The notes beneath the pieces were generated by a model. That model saw nothing but the letters and a program-made list of their open reading frames with translations. It was not told the origin of the DNA and searched no databases. From the NCBI GenBank assembly GCA_905221615.1, contig CAJNDT010004557.1:746001-810000 (forward strand): DNA of 64,000 nt. Direction: 5' to 3'. Position 1 is the stretch's first letter, and each line of letters opens with the position of its first letter. Both the position numbers and the translations under genes were made by a program. Positions 18,941 to 30,363 of the stretch are shown in pieces. The DNA comes from Symbiodinium sp. CCMP2592. Taxonomy: Eukaryota; Sar; Dinophyceae; Suessiales; Symbiodiniaceae.

Positions 18941-21900
18941 AAGGTAGTGAGGGCGGTGGGGGCGGTGTTGGCGGTGGGGGCGATCGGGGTGGTGGGGGCG
19001 GTGTGGGCGTAGGCGGTGGGGGCGGTGTGGGCGGTGTGGCGGGCGGTGTGGGCGGTGGGGGCGGTGGGGGCGGTGTGGGCGGTTGGGCGGTGTGGGCGGT
19101 GGGGGCGGTGGGGGCGGTGTGGGCGGTGTGGGCGGTGGGGGCGGTGGGGGCGGTGGGGGCGGTGTGGGCGCGGGGGGGTCCGGCTTAACAGCCCCTAAAT
19201 ACTCTTTACTCTTTATACACCTACAAATACAGCGGGCGGTGAGAGCGGTGGAGACGGTGTGGGCGCGGGGGGGTCCGGGCACACATTGGCAGCCTTTAAC
19301 TACTCTTTAATCTCTAAACACCTACAAATACAGCGGGCGGTGAGAGCGGTGGAGACGGTGAAAGCGGTGGAGGGGGATGAAGGTGGTGGGGGTGGTGAGG
19401 GCGGTGAGGGCGGTGTGGGCGGTGGGGGCGGTCGGTGTGGGCGGTGGGGGCGGTGGGGGCGGTGTGGGCGCGGGGGGGTCCGGGCACACATTGGCAGCCT
19501 TTAAGTACTCTTTACTCTTTAAACACCTACAAATACAGCGGGCGGTGAGAGCGGTGGAGACGGTGGGAACGGTGAAAGCCATGAAGGTGGCGGGGGTGGT
19601 GAGGGCGGTGAGGACGGTGTGGGCGGTGGGGGCGGTGTGGGCGGTGTGGGCGGTGGGGGCGGTGGGGGCGGTGTGGGCGCGGGGGGGGTCTGGGCACACA
19701 TTGGCAGCCTTTATTACTCTTTACTCTTTAAACACCTACAAATACAGCGGGCGGTGAGAGCGGTGGAGACGGTGGGAACGGTGAAAGCGGTGGAGGGGGA
19801 TGAAGGTGGTGGGGGTGGTGAGGGCGGTGAGGGCGGTGGGGGCGGTGTGGGCGGTGTGGGCGGTGTGGGCGGTGGGGGCGGTGGGGGCGGTGGGGGCGGT
19901 GTGGGCGCGGGGGGGTCCGGGCACACATTGGCAGCCTTTAATACTCTTTACTTTTTAAACACCTACAAATACAGCGGGCGGTCAGAGCGGTGGAGACGGT
20001 GGGAACGGTGAAAGCGGTGGAGGGGGATGAAGGTGGTGTGGTTGGTGAGGGCGGTGAGGGCGGTGTGGGTGGTGGGGGCGGTGTGGGCGGTGTGGGCGGT
20101 GTGGGCGGTGGGGGCGGTGGGGGCGGTGTGGGCGCGGGGGGGGCACATTGGCAGCCTTTAAATACTAGCTCTTTACTCTTTAAACACCTACAAATACAGC
20201 GGGCGGTGAGAGCGGTGGAGACGGTGGGAACGGTGAAAGCGGTGGAGGGGGATGAAGGTGGTGGGGGGTGGTGAGGGCGGTGAGGGCGGTGTGGGCGGTG
20301 GGGGCGGTGTGGGCGGTGGGGGCGGTGTGGGCGCGGGGGGGTCCGGGCACACATTGGCAGCCTTTAAATACTCTTTACTCTTTAAACACCTACATATACA
20401 GCGGGCGGTGAGAGCGGTGGAGACGGTGGGAACGGTGAAAGCGGTGGAGGGGGATGAAGGTGGTGGGGGTGGTGAGGGCGGTGTGGGCGGTGGGGGCGGT
20501 GTGGGCGGTGTGGGCGCGGAGGGGTCCGGGCACACATTGGCAGCCTTTAAATACTCTTTACTCTTTAAACACCTACAAATACAGCGGGCGGTGAGAGGGG
20601 TGGAGGCGGTGGGAACGGTGAAAGCGGTGGAGGGGGATGAAGGTGGTGGGGGTGGTGACGGCGGTGAGGGCGGTGTGGGCGGTGGGGGCGGTGTGGGCGG
20701 TGGGGGCGCGGGGGGGTCCGGGCACACATCGGCAGCCTTTAAATACTCTTTTTAAACACCTACAAAAACAGCGGGCGGTGAGAGCGGTGGAGACGGTGGG
20801 AACGGTGAAAGCGGTGGAGGGGGATGAAGGTGGTGGGGGTGGTGAGGGCGGTGGGGGCGGTGTGGGCAGTGGGGGCGGTGTGGGCGGTGGGGGCGCGGGG
20901 AGGTCCGGGCACACATCGGCAGCTTTTAAATACGCTTTACTCTTTAAACACCTACGAGAGCGGTGGAGACGGTGGCAACGGTGAAAGCGGTGGAGGGGGA
21001 TGAAGGTGGTGGGGGTGGTGAGGGCGGTGAGGGCGGTGTGGGCGGTGGGGGGTGTGGGCGGTGTGGGCGGTGTGGGCGCGGGGGGGTCCGGGCACACATT
21101 GGCAGCCTTTAAATATTTTTTACTCTTTAAACACCTACAAATACAGCGGGCGGTGAGAGCGGTGGAGACGGTGGGAACGGTGAAAGCGGTGGAGGGGGTG
21201 GTGGGGGTGGTGAGGGCGGTGAGGGCGGTGTGGCGGTGGGGGCGGTGTGGGCGGTGTGGGTGGGCGGTGCGGACGGTGGGGGCGCGGGGGGGTCCGGGCA
21301 CACATTGGCAGGCTTTAAATACTCTTTACTCTTTAAACACCTACAAATACAGCAGGCGGTGAGAGCGGTGGAGGGGGATGAAGGTGGTGGGGGTGGTGAG
21401 GGCGGTGAGGGCGGTGTGGGCGGTCGGGGCGGTGTGGGCGGTGGGGGCGCGGGGGGGTCCGGGCACACATTGGCAGCCTTTAAATACTCTTTACTCTTTA
21501 AACACCTACAAATACAGCGGGCAGTGAGAGCTGTGGAGACGGTGGGAACGGTGAAAGCGGTGGAGGGGGATGAAGGTGGTGGGGGTGGTGAGGGCGGTGA
21601 AGGCGGTGTGGGCGGTGGGGGCGGTGTGGGCGGTGGGGACGGTGTGGGCGGTGTGGGCGGTGTGGGCGCGGGGGGGTCCGGGCACACATTGGCAGCCTTT
21701 AAATACTCTTTACTCTTTAAACACCTACAAGTACAGCGGGCGGTGAGAGCGGTGGAGACGGTGGGAACGGTGAAAGCGGTGGAGGGGGATGAAGGTGGTG
21801 GGGGTGGTGAGGGCGGTGAGGGCGGTGTGGGCGGTGGGGGCGGTGTGGGCGGTGTGGGCGGTGGGGGTGCGGGGTGGTCCGGGCACACATCGGCAGGCTT

Positions 21901-22696
21901 TAAATACTCTTTACTCTTTAAACACCTACAAATACAGCGGGCGGTGAGAGCGGTGGAGACGGTGGGAACGGTGAAAGCGGTGGAGGGGGATGAAGGTGGT
22001 GGGGGTGGTGAGGGCGGTGAGGGCGGTGTGGGCGGTGGGGGCGGTGCGGTGTGGGCGGTGTGGGCGGTGCGGGGGGGTCCGGGCACACATTGGCAGCCTT
22101 TAAATACTCTTTACTCTTTAAACACCTACAAATACAGCGGGCGGTGAGAGCGGTGGAGACGGTGGGAACGGTGAAAGCGGTGGAGGGGGATGAAGGTGGT
22201 GGGGCGGTGAGGGCGGTGTGGGCGGTGGGGGCGGTGTGGGCGGTGGGGGCGCGGGGGGGTCCGGGCACACATTGGCAGCCTTTAAATACTCTTTACTCTT
22301 TAAACACCTACAAATACAGCGGGCAGTGAGACGGTGGGAGAAAGCGGTGGAGGGGGATGAAGGTGGTGGGGGTGGTGAGGGCGGTGAGGCGGTGTGGGCG
22401 GTGGGGGCGGTGTGGGCGGTGGGGACGGTGTGGGCGGTGTGGGCGGTGTGGGCGCGGGGGGGTCCGGGCACACATTGGCAGCCTTTAAATACTCTTTACT
22501 CTTTAAACACCTACAAGTACAGCGGGCGGTGAGAGCGGTGGAGACGGTGGGAACGGTGAAAGCGGTGGAGGGGGATGAAGGTGGTGGGGGTGGTGAGGGC
22601 GGTGAGGGCGGTGTGGGCGGTGGGGGCGGTGTGGGCGGTGTGGGCGGTGTGGGCGGTGGGGGTGCGGGGTGGTCCGGGCACACATCGGCAGGCTTT
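18941..22696 (+). repeat. G-rich nested minisatellite, about 18 units of 165-225 bp
   Basis: Each unit holds GGCGGTGAGAGCGGTGGAGA, GGAGGGGGATGAAGGTGGTG, a variable number of 9-mers (GGCGGTGTG or GGCGGTGGG), GCGGGGGGGTCCGGGCACAC and TTTAAATACTCTTTACTC. The number of 9-mers sets the unit length. Several frames stay open on both strands (Gly/Val-rich on +, Pro/Thr/His-rich on -), which follows from the repeat and is not evidence of a gene. The array ends about 520 bp before the gene at 23219. Confidence 0.95.
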
Positions 22697-23218
22697 AAAT
22701 ACCTGCTAAACCCCGGAGCCTGGAATAAAGCATTGGATCCTCAAATGTCTAAGAATCAGGCGAATGGGTCGAGAATTTTTGACGGGGTCAACTTTATGCG
22801 TAAATGCGTTGGCCGCCGATTCCGAGATTCAGAAAGGGCCCAAGGGCCCAAGGGCTTGCATGTTTGATTCAGAGTATTCAGAAAGCCCCAGGCACAGTCC
22901 GATAATCCATGGTGTTAGCTAGCAACCCAATGTGCGAACAACATCGATCCCGACCTTAGCCCCCAAACTTCTGAATCACGTCCCTCGGTATATCTTTCAG
23001 CCGCACACAAATCCCAACCTGCACCCCAAAGCTTCGAGCCCTCGGTGCTCCGTCATGCCTTTGTACATGGACTTTGTGCCCCTGGCCTCCTTGTACTGCC
23101 GGCTTGTCTGAGGGTCGAGTCAAGTGTGGTCGGCAGGCATGTGCTGATGTCTTGCAGTGAAGCCTGTTTGCAAGTGAGATTTTGGGCTTGAGAAAGCTTT
23201 TTGAGTGGGGCTTTGGCC

Positions 23219-23796
23219 ATGGATGCTTCGAAGCCTGAAGCAGTGGAGGACTCCCAGTCTGGGTCGAAAGATGATTCGCTTTCAGGGCTTGCATGCTTGT
23301 GGGACAACAATCCGGAAGTGAGGCAGCGAATGCGAAAGAAGTTCAACCTGTTGGTTCATTACGATCCCAAACTTCAGAAGAAGCTCAATGTAAAGGTGGA
23401 GAAGACCGCACACAATGTTCGAACGAATGCTGCCGTGTTGGGACCTGTTCTGAAGATTATGAAGCTGACGAATGGCCTTCCGGCTATAGACAAACTCATG
23501 GTGCAGGTCGCGGATGTGTTCGGGCGCTTTTCCATGCCAATTACAGAGAACCTTGCAAACTCGCAATCGTGGGCCATCCGGGATATGATTTCAGTCCTGA
23601 AGAAGAACAAAACCAAACATGCCTGGCACAAGGACAATGGGTTTGCAAGCATGTTGTGGCATGTCCGAAGAAACTCCATATTCCGTTTGTGCCATGCATG
23701 TGTCATATACCTTTGCTTTCACAGGACCCAGTGACCCGGCAGCTTCTCTTGGATATGGGTGTGTGTGAGGAGGAGGCGGGGTTGTTGCTGGATTGA
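23219..23796 (+). CDS. Small two-exon gene, unknown function
   Basis: The ATG at 23219 opens MDASKPEAVEDSQSGSKDD, an acidic Ser-rich start. A basic region WDNNPEVRQRMRKKFNLLV and a helical, lysine-rich part ending KKNKTKHAWHK follow. I place a 62-bp intron at 23663-23724 (CAT|GTCCGA to TTTCACAG|GAC). It is phase 0, and exon 2 reads DPVTRQLLLDMGVCEEEAGL to a stop, for 171 residues. Without the splice the frame runs into a poor tail, so the intron is likely. The start is the first ATG in a good frame, and an upstream exon cannot be excluded. I recognise no domain; the charge pattern would suit a nuclear protein. Confidence 0.6.
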
Positions 23797-23921
23797 GCTT
23801 TTCGCGGTTGGCTACGAAACATGTTGCCCAAACTGAGCAAGTGCACAAAGCTTCGGACAGGAGGGTGGGCAACTGAAGGTGGTGAGGCAGAAGTCCTTCA
23901 AGGAGATGTTTGCAAGTTGTC

Positions 23922-24499
23922 ATGGCAGAAGCTTGCTGGGTTAGCACATTAGAGAATGCTTGGAAGTGTATTGTGCAGGAGGATTCTTTGCCTTTCTTGA
24001 AGCCGACGGTTGAAGATTCCCAGCCGCTTCCAGACGATGAAGCTTTGCAGCCGATTCAAAACACAATGGCCCCAGAAGACTCACAGCCGATCCAAGACAG
24101 TGCCCCAGAACACTGCTGGTTGAAGACAGTGCAGCCCCAGAAGTTTCGCAGCCGGTTCAAGTCGTGGCCCCAGAAGTTTCGCAGCCGGTTCAAAACATCG
24201 TGGCCCCAGAAGTTTCGCAGCCGGTTCAAAACATCGTGGCCCCAGAAGTTTCGGAGCCGGTTCAAGACAGTGTGGCCCCAGAAGTTTCGCAGCCGGTTCA
24301 AGACAGTGCAGCCCGAGAAGTTTCGCAGCCGGTTCACGACAGTGTGGCCCCAGAAGTTTCGCAGCCGGTTTCGGAGCTCGCCCCCGAGGCCCCAGTGTGT
24401 GATTGCAAATTGAGAAGATTTCGGAAGGTTCATGTCACGATTAGCTCATCGACGACGATTGGTGTGATGGTTTCGCATTCCTGTGTAAGACATGCATGA
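23922..24499 (+). pseudogene. Repeat-containing coding region with a frame break
   Basis: The ATG at 23922 starts a frame reading EDSLPFLKPTVEDSQPLPDD and MAPEDSQPIQDSAPE. Near 24105-24115 the matching reading moves to the -1 frame, where seven 12-residue repeats (VAPEVSQPVQDS type) run to ELAPEAPVCDCKL and a stop at 24497. The original frame through the repeats gives a basic, unlikely peptide (KFRSRF). The break is either a one-base indel, a missed short intron or an assembly error. Both sides share the theme APE-x-SQP-x-Q, so they belong together. Function unknown. Confidence 0.4.
24127..24375 (+). repeat. Coding minisatellite, seven 33-36 bp units
   Basis: Unit GCCCCAGAAGTTTCGCAGCC + GGTTCAAGACAGTGTG. 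Units differ by only one or two bases including silent positions, so the expansion is recent. Confidence 0.9.
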
Positions 24500-25216
24500 T
24501 GTATACATGTTTGTGTGCCAAGCCCGAGCTCGGGCATTTGGTCAGGATCCATCCACTTCACAAGTACCATTTGCAGAGGCGGGGATTGCACAGAAGCTTC
24601 AGACCTGGCATGGCATTCTGAATCCGAACATGGTTTTCGCAGCAGATCACATGCTCATGCCAAGTATAGGTTATAGCGCCTGTATAGTGTCTTGAGCGAG
24701 AGTTTGCAATTGTTGAGTGGGCAGGTCGTCTGCTCGTCCGACGAGGAGACTGCTCACTTGGCCAACAGCAGCCACGAGGGTTTGTCCGCATATCTTGGAA
24801 ATCTGCTGGCCCAGCTGTGTTTCAGCTGAACCGAATGAGTCGTGCAGTCTGATGCCGTGCATGCTTGATGGTGCTAGAAGTTGTGTGCCCCTATCTTGCA
24901 ACCGCCGAATATGTTGAAACCGAGGAATGCTTCGCCCGGTCTGGGCAACATGGTGAAGCGAGGAGCTATGAGAGTGCAAGCCAGTCCTCAGCATGGCTCC
25001 CTGCCTTTAGCTGGACTACTCACATGGAGTTTTGAAAGTTGCAAGTATATAGCTGCGATGTACATCCTTATATCCACAGGTGACCTTGGCTCTGCTTCCA
25101 TGAGCAATGATTCCTTCAAGAAGGATGAGGCACTTATGGATTGGTTTTGGCTTTCCTCATGCAACAACTGGGCTGGTGTATTCGAGGGTAGAGTGCAGTG
25201 AGCATCAGCCGTGCTT
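24500..25216 (+). other. Probable intron/exon mix, not resolved
   Basis: Coding-like pieces occur (for example QVPFAEAGIAQKLQTWHG near 24565, and GSASMSNDSFKKDEALMDWF after ATCCACAG near 25080), but I could not connect them with consistent phases. They may be 5' exons of the gene at 25217. Confidence 0.35.
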
Positions 25217-26434
25217 ATGTCAAGACAAAAGCCATGTGTAATGATTCGGTATGAACCCGAACCTTTTGTGGAGGCCCCTCAGAGCACGGCTGTGGACGAG
25301 ACGGGTGGCCCAGGTGCCGCCTTGGAGACTGCAGTGGGCCCTTCCAAGGGCGATGTGCATGAGAATCCGGACGAGAAGGGCGGCCCGGGTGATGCATTGG
25401 AGACTGCAGAGGGCAATGTGCATAAGGATCCGGGCGACACGAGCTTTCCAGAAGTTACTCAGGAGGGCTATGTGACACGCAGGGATCAGTTTGGCATGAA
25501 GTCTTCATTGAAAGGTCAAAGAGGCCGGGGGCGAGGCCGAGGCAGGGGTGGCCGGGGCCCCACGGCTGCAAAGTCAAAGCCTTCGAAGAAAGAACCCGAA
25601 GGTGTGTACAGTGCCTCGAGCAAGGGGCCCGTGGAGGAAGGATCGGGGCTCCGCCGCATGAAGAATCATGTGGCTTTGGGTGACGATGACGAAGGCCAGT
25701 CCGAGGACGAGGAGCCCGAGGACGGCGAGCCCGAAGAGGAGCAGAGCGAGCATGAGGATGAGAAGCCGAGAAAGAAGCCGAGTGCGAGAGGACAGCCCAA
25801 GGCGAAAGCCACGGCAAAGGCAAAGTCAGCCTTGCCGAAGAGCAAGGCCAAAGCCAAAGCCAAGGCCAAGGCCTCGGCGAAGTCCAGTGCCAAAGCCTCG
25901 AAGGTTGTCGCTGGGGATGGGGATGACCCGGAGCCACCAAGCAAGAAGGCCAAGACAGCCAAGAGTGCCGATGGAGAAGCAGATGTTCCGGAGCCAGCAA
26001 ACAAGAAGGCCAAGACTGCAAACCGCAAAGAAGCTTTGGAGGCAGCTTTCAAGAAGACGTTCCATGAGTACACCCAGCTTCGAAAGCCCGAGCCCCTGGT
26101 TTTCCATGACATGAATGCCAATGCTGCTCTGTCCAATCCGGACCACATTCGTGCGGTGCTGAAGTACGAGTGCATGAAGTGTTTGATCGACTGCTACAAG
26201 GCCGGCGAGGCCGACAAGAGAGGCAAGCACGATCACTTGGAGAAGTTGTTTGCACCCGATGGTTACCGCTACGAGCTGTATTGGACCAGATTCTCCGTGG
26301 GGGTCAAGAGGCAGGACGGCGACGAGTACAAGCAGATTGTGTACTTTTCGAGGCCAACGACATGCACAGGCACGAACCGGGTGCTGGCAAGGTATTTCGC
26401 CTGGGACTTGGATGATTTGCCAAATTGTTTGTGA
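25217..26434 (+). CDS. Nuclear-type protein with RG-rich, acidic and Lys/Ala-rich tracts
   Basis: 405 residues from the ATG at 25217; the same frame may continue from an upstream exon. Order: an acidic part with two GGPG-x-ALETA repeats (about 20-65); an RGRGRGRGGRG box (about 98-110); an acidic stretch (about 150-185); an H1-like Lys/Ala tract KAKAKAKAKA (about 195-235); two KKAKTA nuclear-localisation-like motifs (about 240-265). Last is a non-repetitive C-terminal domain of about 120 residues with many Tyr, Trp and Cys (YELYWTRFSVGVKRQDGDEY). The tracts suggest nucleic-acid or chromatin binding in the nucleus, an inference from composition. The C-terminal domain is not recognised. It is the last gene before a long non-coding interval. 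Confidence 0.65.
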   Translation: MSRQKPCVMIRYEPEPFVEAPQSTAVDETGGPGAALETAVGPSKGDVHENPDEKGGPGDALETAEGNVHKDPGDTSFPEVTQEGYVTRRDQFGMKSSLKGQRGRGRGRGRGGRGPTAAKSKPSKKEPEGVYSASSKGPVEEGSGLRRMKNHVALGDDDEGQSEDEEPEDGEPEEEQSEHEDEKPRKKPSARGQPKAKATAKAKSALPKSKAKAKAKAKASAKSSAKASKVVAGDGDDPEPPSKKAKTAKSADGEADVPEPANKKAKTANRKEALEAAFKKTFHEYTQLRKPEPLVFHDMNANAALSNPDHIRAVLKYECMKCLIDCYKAGEADKRGKHDHLEKLFAPDGYRYELYWTRFSVGVKRQDGDEYKQIVYFSRPTTCTGTNRVLARYFAWDLDDLPNCL

Positions 26435-27240
26435 TGTGCCATAAATGATTCGGCCCCATGCAGCTCCAAAGTGCACTTGGATTCATGGTTGGTCTCAGGT
26501 TGCTTTGTGCTCTTCGTTCCCTCGAAACACCGACCCTGCTTGCAGAGCTCTGAGCCATTTCAAAGCCATAGCCGCCACAGCACACGCAGAGGCTGTGTCA
26601 GGATGGTTGCCGTGAAAAGTGTACATCAAGAGGTGCCTGCAGTGCATGTGGAGCTTTATACAACTTGAGTGTGCAATCATCTCCAACCATGCATGGTAAA
26701 TGGTGTGTACGTTTTTGTCCTTGGGCCACACGAAATCCTGCAGGCATCGCTTTCGAGACGGCTCCCGGACTTAGGAGCTAATAGGGGAGCACAGCGAGCA
26801 GCATGAGCATCATCGTGCTTAATTGCAGCCTTTTGCACACACACACACACATATGAACACATGGTTTGTCCAATCAGATTGCTCGCATGGTTCAGCCAGG
26901 GGTTGAGCTGAAGGTGTGACTGGGCACGTTTCCCCGAGTCGCCAAAAAGGTGGTGTGCAACTGTTCGTGTCTGGCTTTCGCAGTGCAGTGCTGACTGTTT
27001 TGAACTCTGCAGTCCCACGAAGTTAGCAAATCCGATGTATGTTTAACACCCAGCTGTGACATGGCAGATCGGATGCCAAAGCGAGCTCGAGACGATGCTC
27101 CTTCCTTTCGATTGGACCGTTGGCTGGCTCGCTTGCTTTGTATACATGCATTGTTCGTGGTTTTACTGATTCGGAAGTGATGAGACCAGTTAAGGCCGAT
27201 CGTCATCGTGGGTCATGACACCACATATAAGTGCCTAAGC
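26435..27240. other. Downstream region without clear genes
   Basis: Unique sequence with a short (CA)n near 26838-26850. Overlapping short frames on both strands have no splice or family support. Confidence 0.4.
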
Positions 27241-27260
27241 CTTCATATGCCCCGAAAAAA

Positions 27261-27400
27261 TTCAAACCCCAAACCCTAAACCCCTAAACCCGGGTGTGAG
27301 CGCCGAAACCCCTAAACCATAAACCCCGAAACTTTCTAACCCCTATCGAAAGCCGAAACCCTTAAACCTTAAACCCCGAAACTTCCTAACCCCTATCGAA
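27261..27400 (-). repeat. CCCTAAA-like tract
   Basis: AAACCCTAAACCCCTAAACC and a repeated block CCCCGAAACTTYCTAACCCC about 60 bp apart. Confidence 0.7.
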
Positions 27401-27549
27401 ACCTATGTGGCTTCTGAAGCAACGGTTGCAAAGTTGCCAAAATAAAGTGGAGCTCCGTATAATGAGCCCGCCCCTTATCCTAAAAAGGCCCTGATGCTCA
27501 TTACATATGAGAATCGTCTTTGGGCACTGTTTGCCTTTAGGGACCTATA

Positions 27550-27669
27550 CTTGGAAGGGCAGGGGACTTAGTAAGTAGGTTATATATGTATAATTGGGGT
27601 AACTCCATTTAGGGCACTTATAACTCTATACTTATATAACCTACTTACTAAGTCCCCTGCCCTTCCAAG
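27550..27669. mobile_element. MITE family B variant, TA flanks
   Basis: CTTGGAAGGGCAGGGGACTT to AAGTCCCCTGCCCTTCCAAG: perfect 20-bp ends, TATA context on both sides. Confidence 0.85.
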
Positions 27670-27679
27670 TATAGGATAT

Positions 27680-28680
27680 GAATTGTGGTTCAGGGTCTAT
27701 ATATAGTCTACAAGCTGAAATCCCCGTGGGGGTTGATGGAGCTCTGACTTCTTGGTGTTCTGATAAACTGGCAAATCCTTGAAAGTGTTTTGGCTGGATT
27801 GGGGTCGGCCGCTTTCTCAAAGCTCTATACCCCCTAAGCCCTAAACCCCAAAACCCTGCAATGTCCCATGGTCTCACATGTGGCCGTGCAAGTCTGATGT
27901 TGGGGCAGCATCGACCACTCCTTTTGCCGGCAGCTCGAACACTGCATGGTCATGTCTCGGAGCTCTAAACAGCACGACCAGATCTCCACGCACCGGCAGT
28001 TTAGCAAAGCTTTACTTCGTGATGTGTGTGCTAGAGCTACGAAGCATGTATGTGAGTATTGCCTATATAGGAAATCCCGAATTGTCAGGTTCATCGATAG
28101 CTGCCGCAGCATAGAATGCCATGGGTTGCCGTCGGAGCAAGCCAACATGCAGCGATCCCGGACAGCACAAAGGATAGTTACTTAGTTCGTAGCTGCTGCT
28201 CAATGACTCGATCATTCCAAACTCCGAAGCTGGTGCATGTTTTGTACTGAAGCCGAACTCACCGATCCCAGGTCCACATCGAGGTCGTCGTCCTGACACA
28301 GTTGCACCGAACATGCTTGAACTGCTCCTTGTTGGAATATAGATCTTGCTTTTGAGAGGGATCAGGCACGGAGTTTGTGTAAAGTTGCCGATCATGGGGT
28401 CAGCAGCAGTGAACGAGCCGCAGAGAAAACCCCAACCGCCGAAAACAAATAATCCCTGCCTCAGGACACGGGTGATATCGTCGCAGCAGTGTTGAACAAC
28501 ACCCTGGGATGAGCCGGTGCGACTCTTTGCTTATCATGATCAATCAACCCGTCGTATAGTTCTGATTTCTGTCTACCCTAAACCCCTAAAACCCTAAACC
28601 CTAAACCCTCTTGAGAAGTGCAGGAGTTCAGAGATTGATTGGTGTTTTTAGGTTTTGGAGCTTCAGGGTTTGAGGTTAAC
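27680..28680. other. Unassigned, possibly partly coding
   Basis: Several 80-110 codon frames overlap on both strands around 27834-28395, with unique sequence. None has a recognised motif or clear splice sites, so I do not call a gene. Confidence 0.3.
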
Positions 28681-28690
28681 AAAGACTATA

Positions 28691-28822
28691 CATGGGGGTT
28701 TCCGAAAATTAGGGATACCTTATTTTGGGGTTTTATAATATATATATATATATATATATAGGATCCTATATACTACTTAGGGTACTATATTGGGGTCCTC
28801 TATTTTCGGAAACTCCCATATA
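28691..28822. mobile_element. MITE family A with a TA-repeat expansion
   Basis: CATGGGGGTTTCCGAAAATT to TATTTTCGGAAACTCCCATA; the centre holds about 22 bp of (TA)n before AGGATCCTA. Confidence 0.8.
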
Positions 28823-28852
28823 CGGTCCTGGGCTGGCAACTATATATATATG

Positions 28853-28888
<36 letters not shown>

Positions 28889-28889
28889 T

Positions 28890-28979
28890 AGCTTTGAACC
28901 CTCGATGCAAATATGTATCACGTATACTATATAGTATACATGATATAATGATACATATTTGCATCGAAGGTTCAAAGCT
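28890..28979. repeat. Long hairpin (family M), copy 1
   Basis: AGCTTTGAACCCTCGATGCA pairs with TGCATCGAAGGTTCAAAGCT; the stem is near-complete over 90 bp. Confidence 0.8.
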
Positions 28980-29073
28980 TACATAGGGGCTTTGGGTTCT
29001 ACCCTAAGGGTACTATATTGGGGTCCTCTATTTTCGGAAACTTCCATATAGGGTCCTGGGCTGGCAACTATAT

Positions 29074-29167
29074 AAGCTTTGAACCCTCGATGCAAATATG
29101 TATCATGTATACTATGTATAGTATACATGATACAATGATACATATTTGCATCGTTGGTTCAAAGCTT
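29074..29167. repeat. Long hairpin (family M), copy 2
   Basis: Same arms as copy 1, centred on TATACTATGTATAGTATA. Confidence 0.8.
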
Positions 29168-29199
29168 ACATAGGGGCTTTGGGTTCTACCCTAATTAGT

Positions 29200-30020
29200 G
29201 ATTCTTCTGTTTGAAAAGGCCAAATCTTTGTAATAAGTCAAGAACACTCGATCCTGGGAGGTCCCGCAAGCACCAGAACCCTGTAGTTTTAAAAGCCCGC
29301 AGAAGCCCCCGAAGTAAGTCGATCGTGCAATGCCTCGGCCCAAAAGTCCCGGAAAAAAACCTAAGCCCACACAAGTCCAGATTAAGCCAAAGCAAGTCTT
29401 TCAATTCCCGCAAAACCCTATAAACCCTATAAGCCCTATATGAAGAAAGCCTTTAGCTGCAACAGAAGCAAATGTTCTCGGCTCCCACAAGCCCGGCTAC
29501 GTACCCGACAACCCTAAAGCCCGTAAAAGCCCTATAGGAGTAGTGTGTACATCGATACAGAGAAGCTTCGGAGCACAGCTCGCCCAGAACCGAAGAACCT
29601 TGCTGCTTGTGGAGCTCGCTCTCTCTCCAGAAGGCCGGCTTCGTAGTTTGGGGCTTTAGGGTTTTGGGGGGCTTCGGCTGTACATATATTATAATGGGTC
29701 TTTGGTCTTTGGGTCCACAAACAAATGCCAATGCCCTAAAACCCGAACCCTACACACGAAATTCCCAAAACCTATACACCGAAAAAATTATCTCTTGAAC
29801 CCTAAAACCAATGCCTCGATCTTGACGGTTTATACCTGGCTGCCCAATGTCCTTAAGCTGTGCACATGAGTCCTGGACCCCTCCATAGACATCCTAAACT
29901 CTCACACACCCAAGAGGGTCAGAGGGTTCGAATCGATCGGCATTAAGCATAAACGGTTGCCTCCCCGCAAAGTGAAAATCGCCAAACCCTGAAAGCCGAA
30001 ACCGGGGCACTTTTACGAGA
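29200..30020. other. No clear gene
   Basis: Scattered CCCTAAA words; short frames only. Confidence 0.35.
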
Positions 30021-30025
30021 ACGAA

Positions 30026-30028
<3 letters not shown>

Positions 30029-30057
<29 letters not shown>
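30029..30057. repeat. (GA)n microsatellite
   Basis: GAGAGA run of about 28 bp. Confidence 0.95.
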
Positions 30058-30058
<1 letters not shown>

Positions 30059-30329
30059 AAGAGACGGGAGCACGAAGCCAAGTCTCACATCTTCTGCAGG
30101 TGATGCTGCACGGCACGGACACCCTGAGGAGATGCTGCATGGTGGACCCAAGACCGGGGTGCTGTCCAGTGCTAGAGGGCTCTGTTCGGGATTGCAAGTT
30201 GCTGCTTATCGGGTATGGCTGCAAGGTTTGTATGCATTAAGTTCGGTATCTACTTGCACGCAGGTCTTCATGGTAAGTTCTGTTTGTGGGGGGGTCGAGT
30301 CAAATATGTTATGTGCTTTTTAGTGGGAA

Positions 30330-30332
30330 TCC

Positions 30333-30363
<31 letters not shown>

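Larger units (their letters stand above)
28780..29195. repeat. Tandem duplication of a MITE-containing block
   Basis: GGGTACTATATTGGGGTCCT starts at 28780 and again at 29008. Both units carry half an A element, GGGCTGGCAACTATATA and a long hairpin, then GGGGCTTTGGGTTCTACCCT. Confidence 0.85.

Noticed and set aside
18569-22867. Long Gly/Val-rich (+) and Pro/Thr-rich (-) open frames, up to about 320 codons
   Set aside because: They follow the minisatellite in several frames on both strands, change frame from unit to unit and contain no non-repetitive domain.
23100-23219. Relic of the dinoflagellate spliced-leader sequence before the gene
   Set aside because: I looked for a TTTTGGCTCAAG-like word near the gene starts and did not see one; a computed search would be decisive.
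24127-24375. CRISPR-like repeat array
   Set aside because: Repeats are contiguous without spacers, keep a reading frame and lie in a eukaryotic gene region.
27834-28395. Minus-strand frames of 104 and 110 codons
   Set aside because: Overlapping plus-strand frames are equally open; no motif.
29920-29945. GGTTCGAATC T-loop-like word suggesting a tRNA
   Set aside because: The flanking bases do not form a T stem and no acceptor, D or anticodon arms can be folded.
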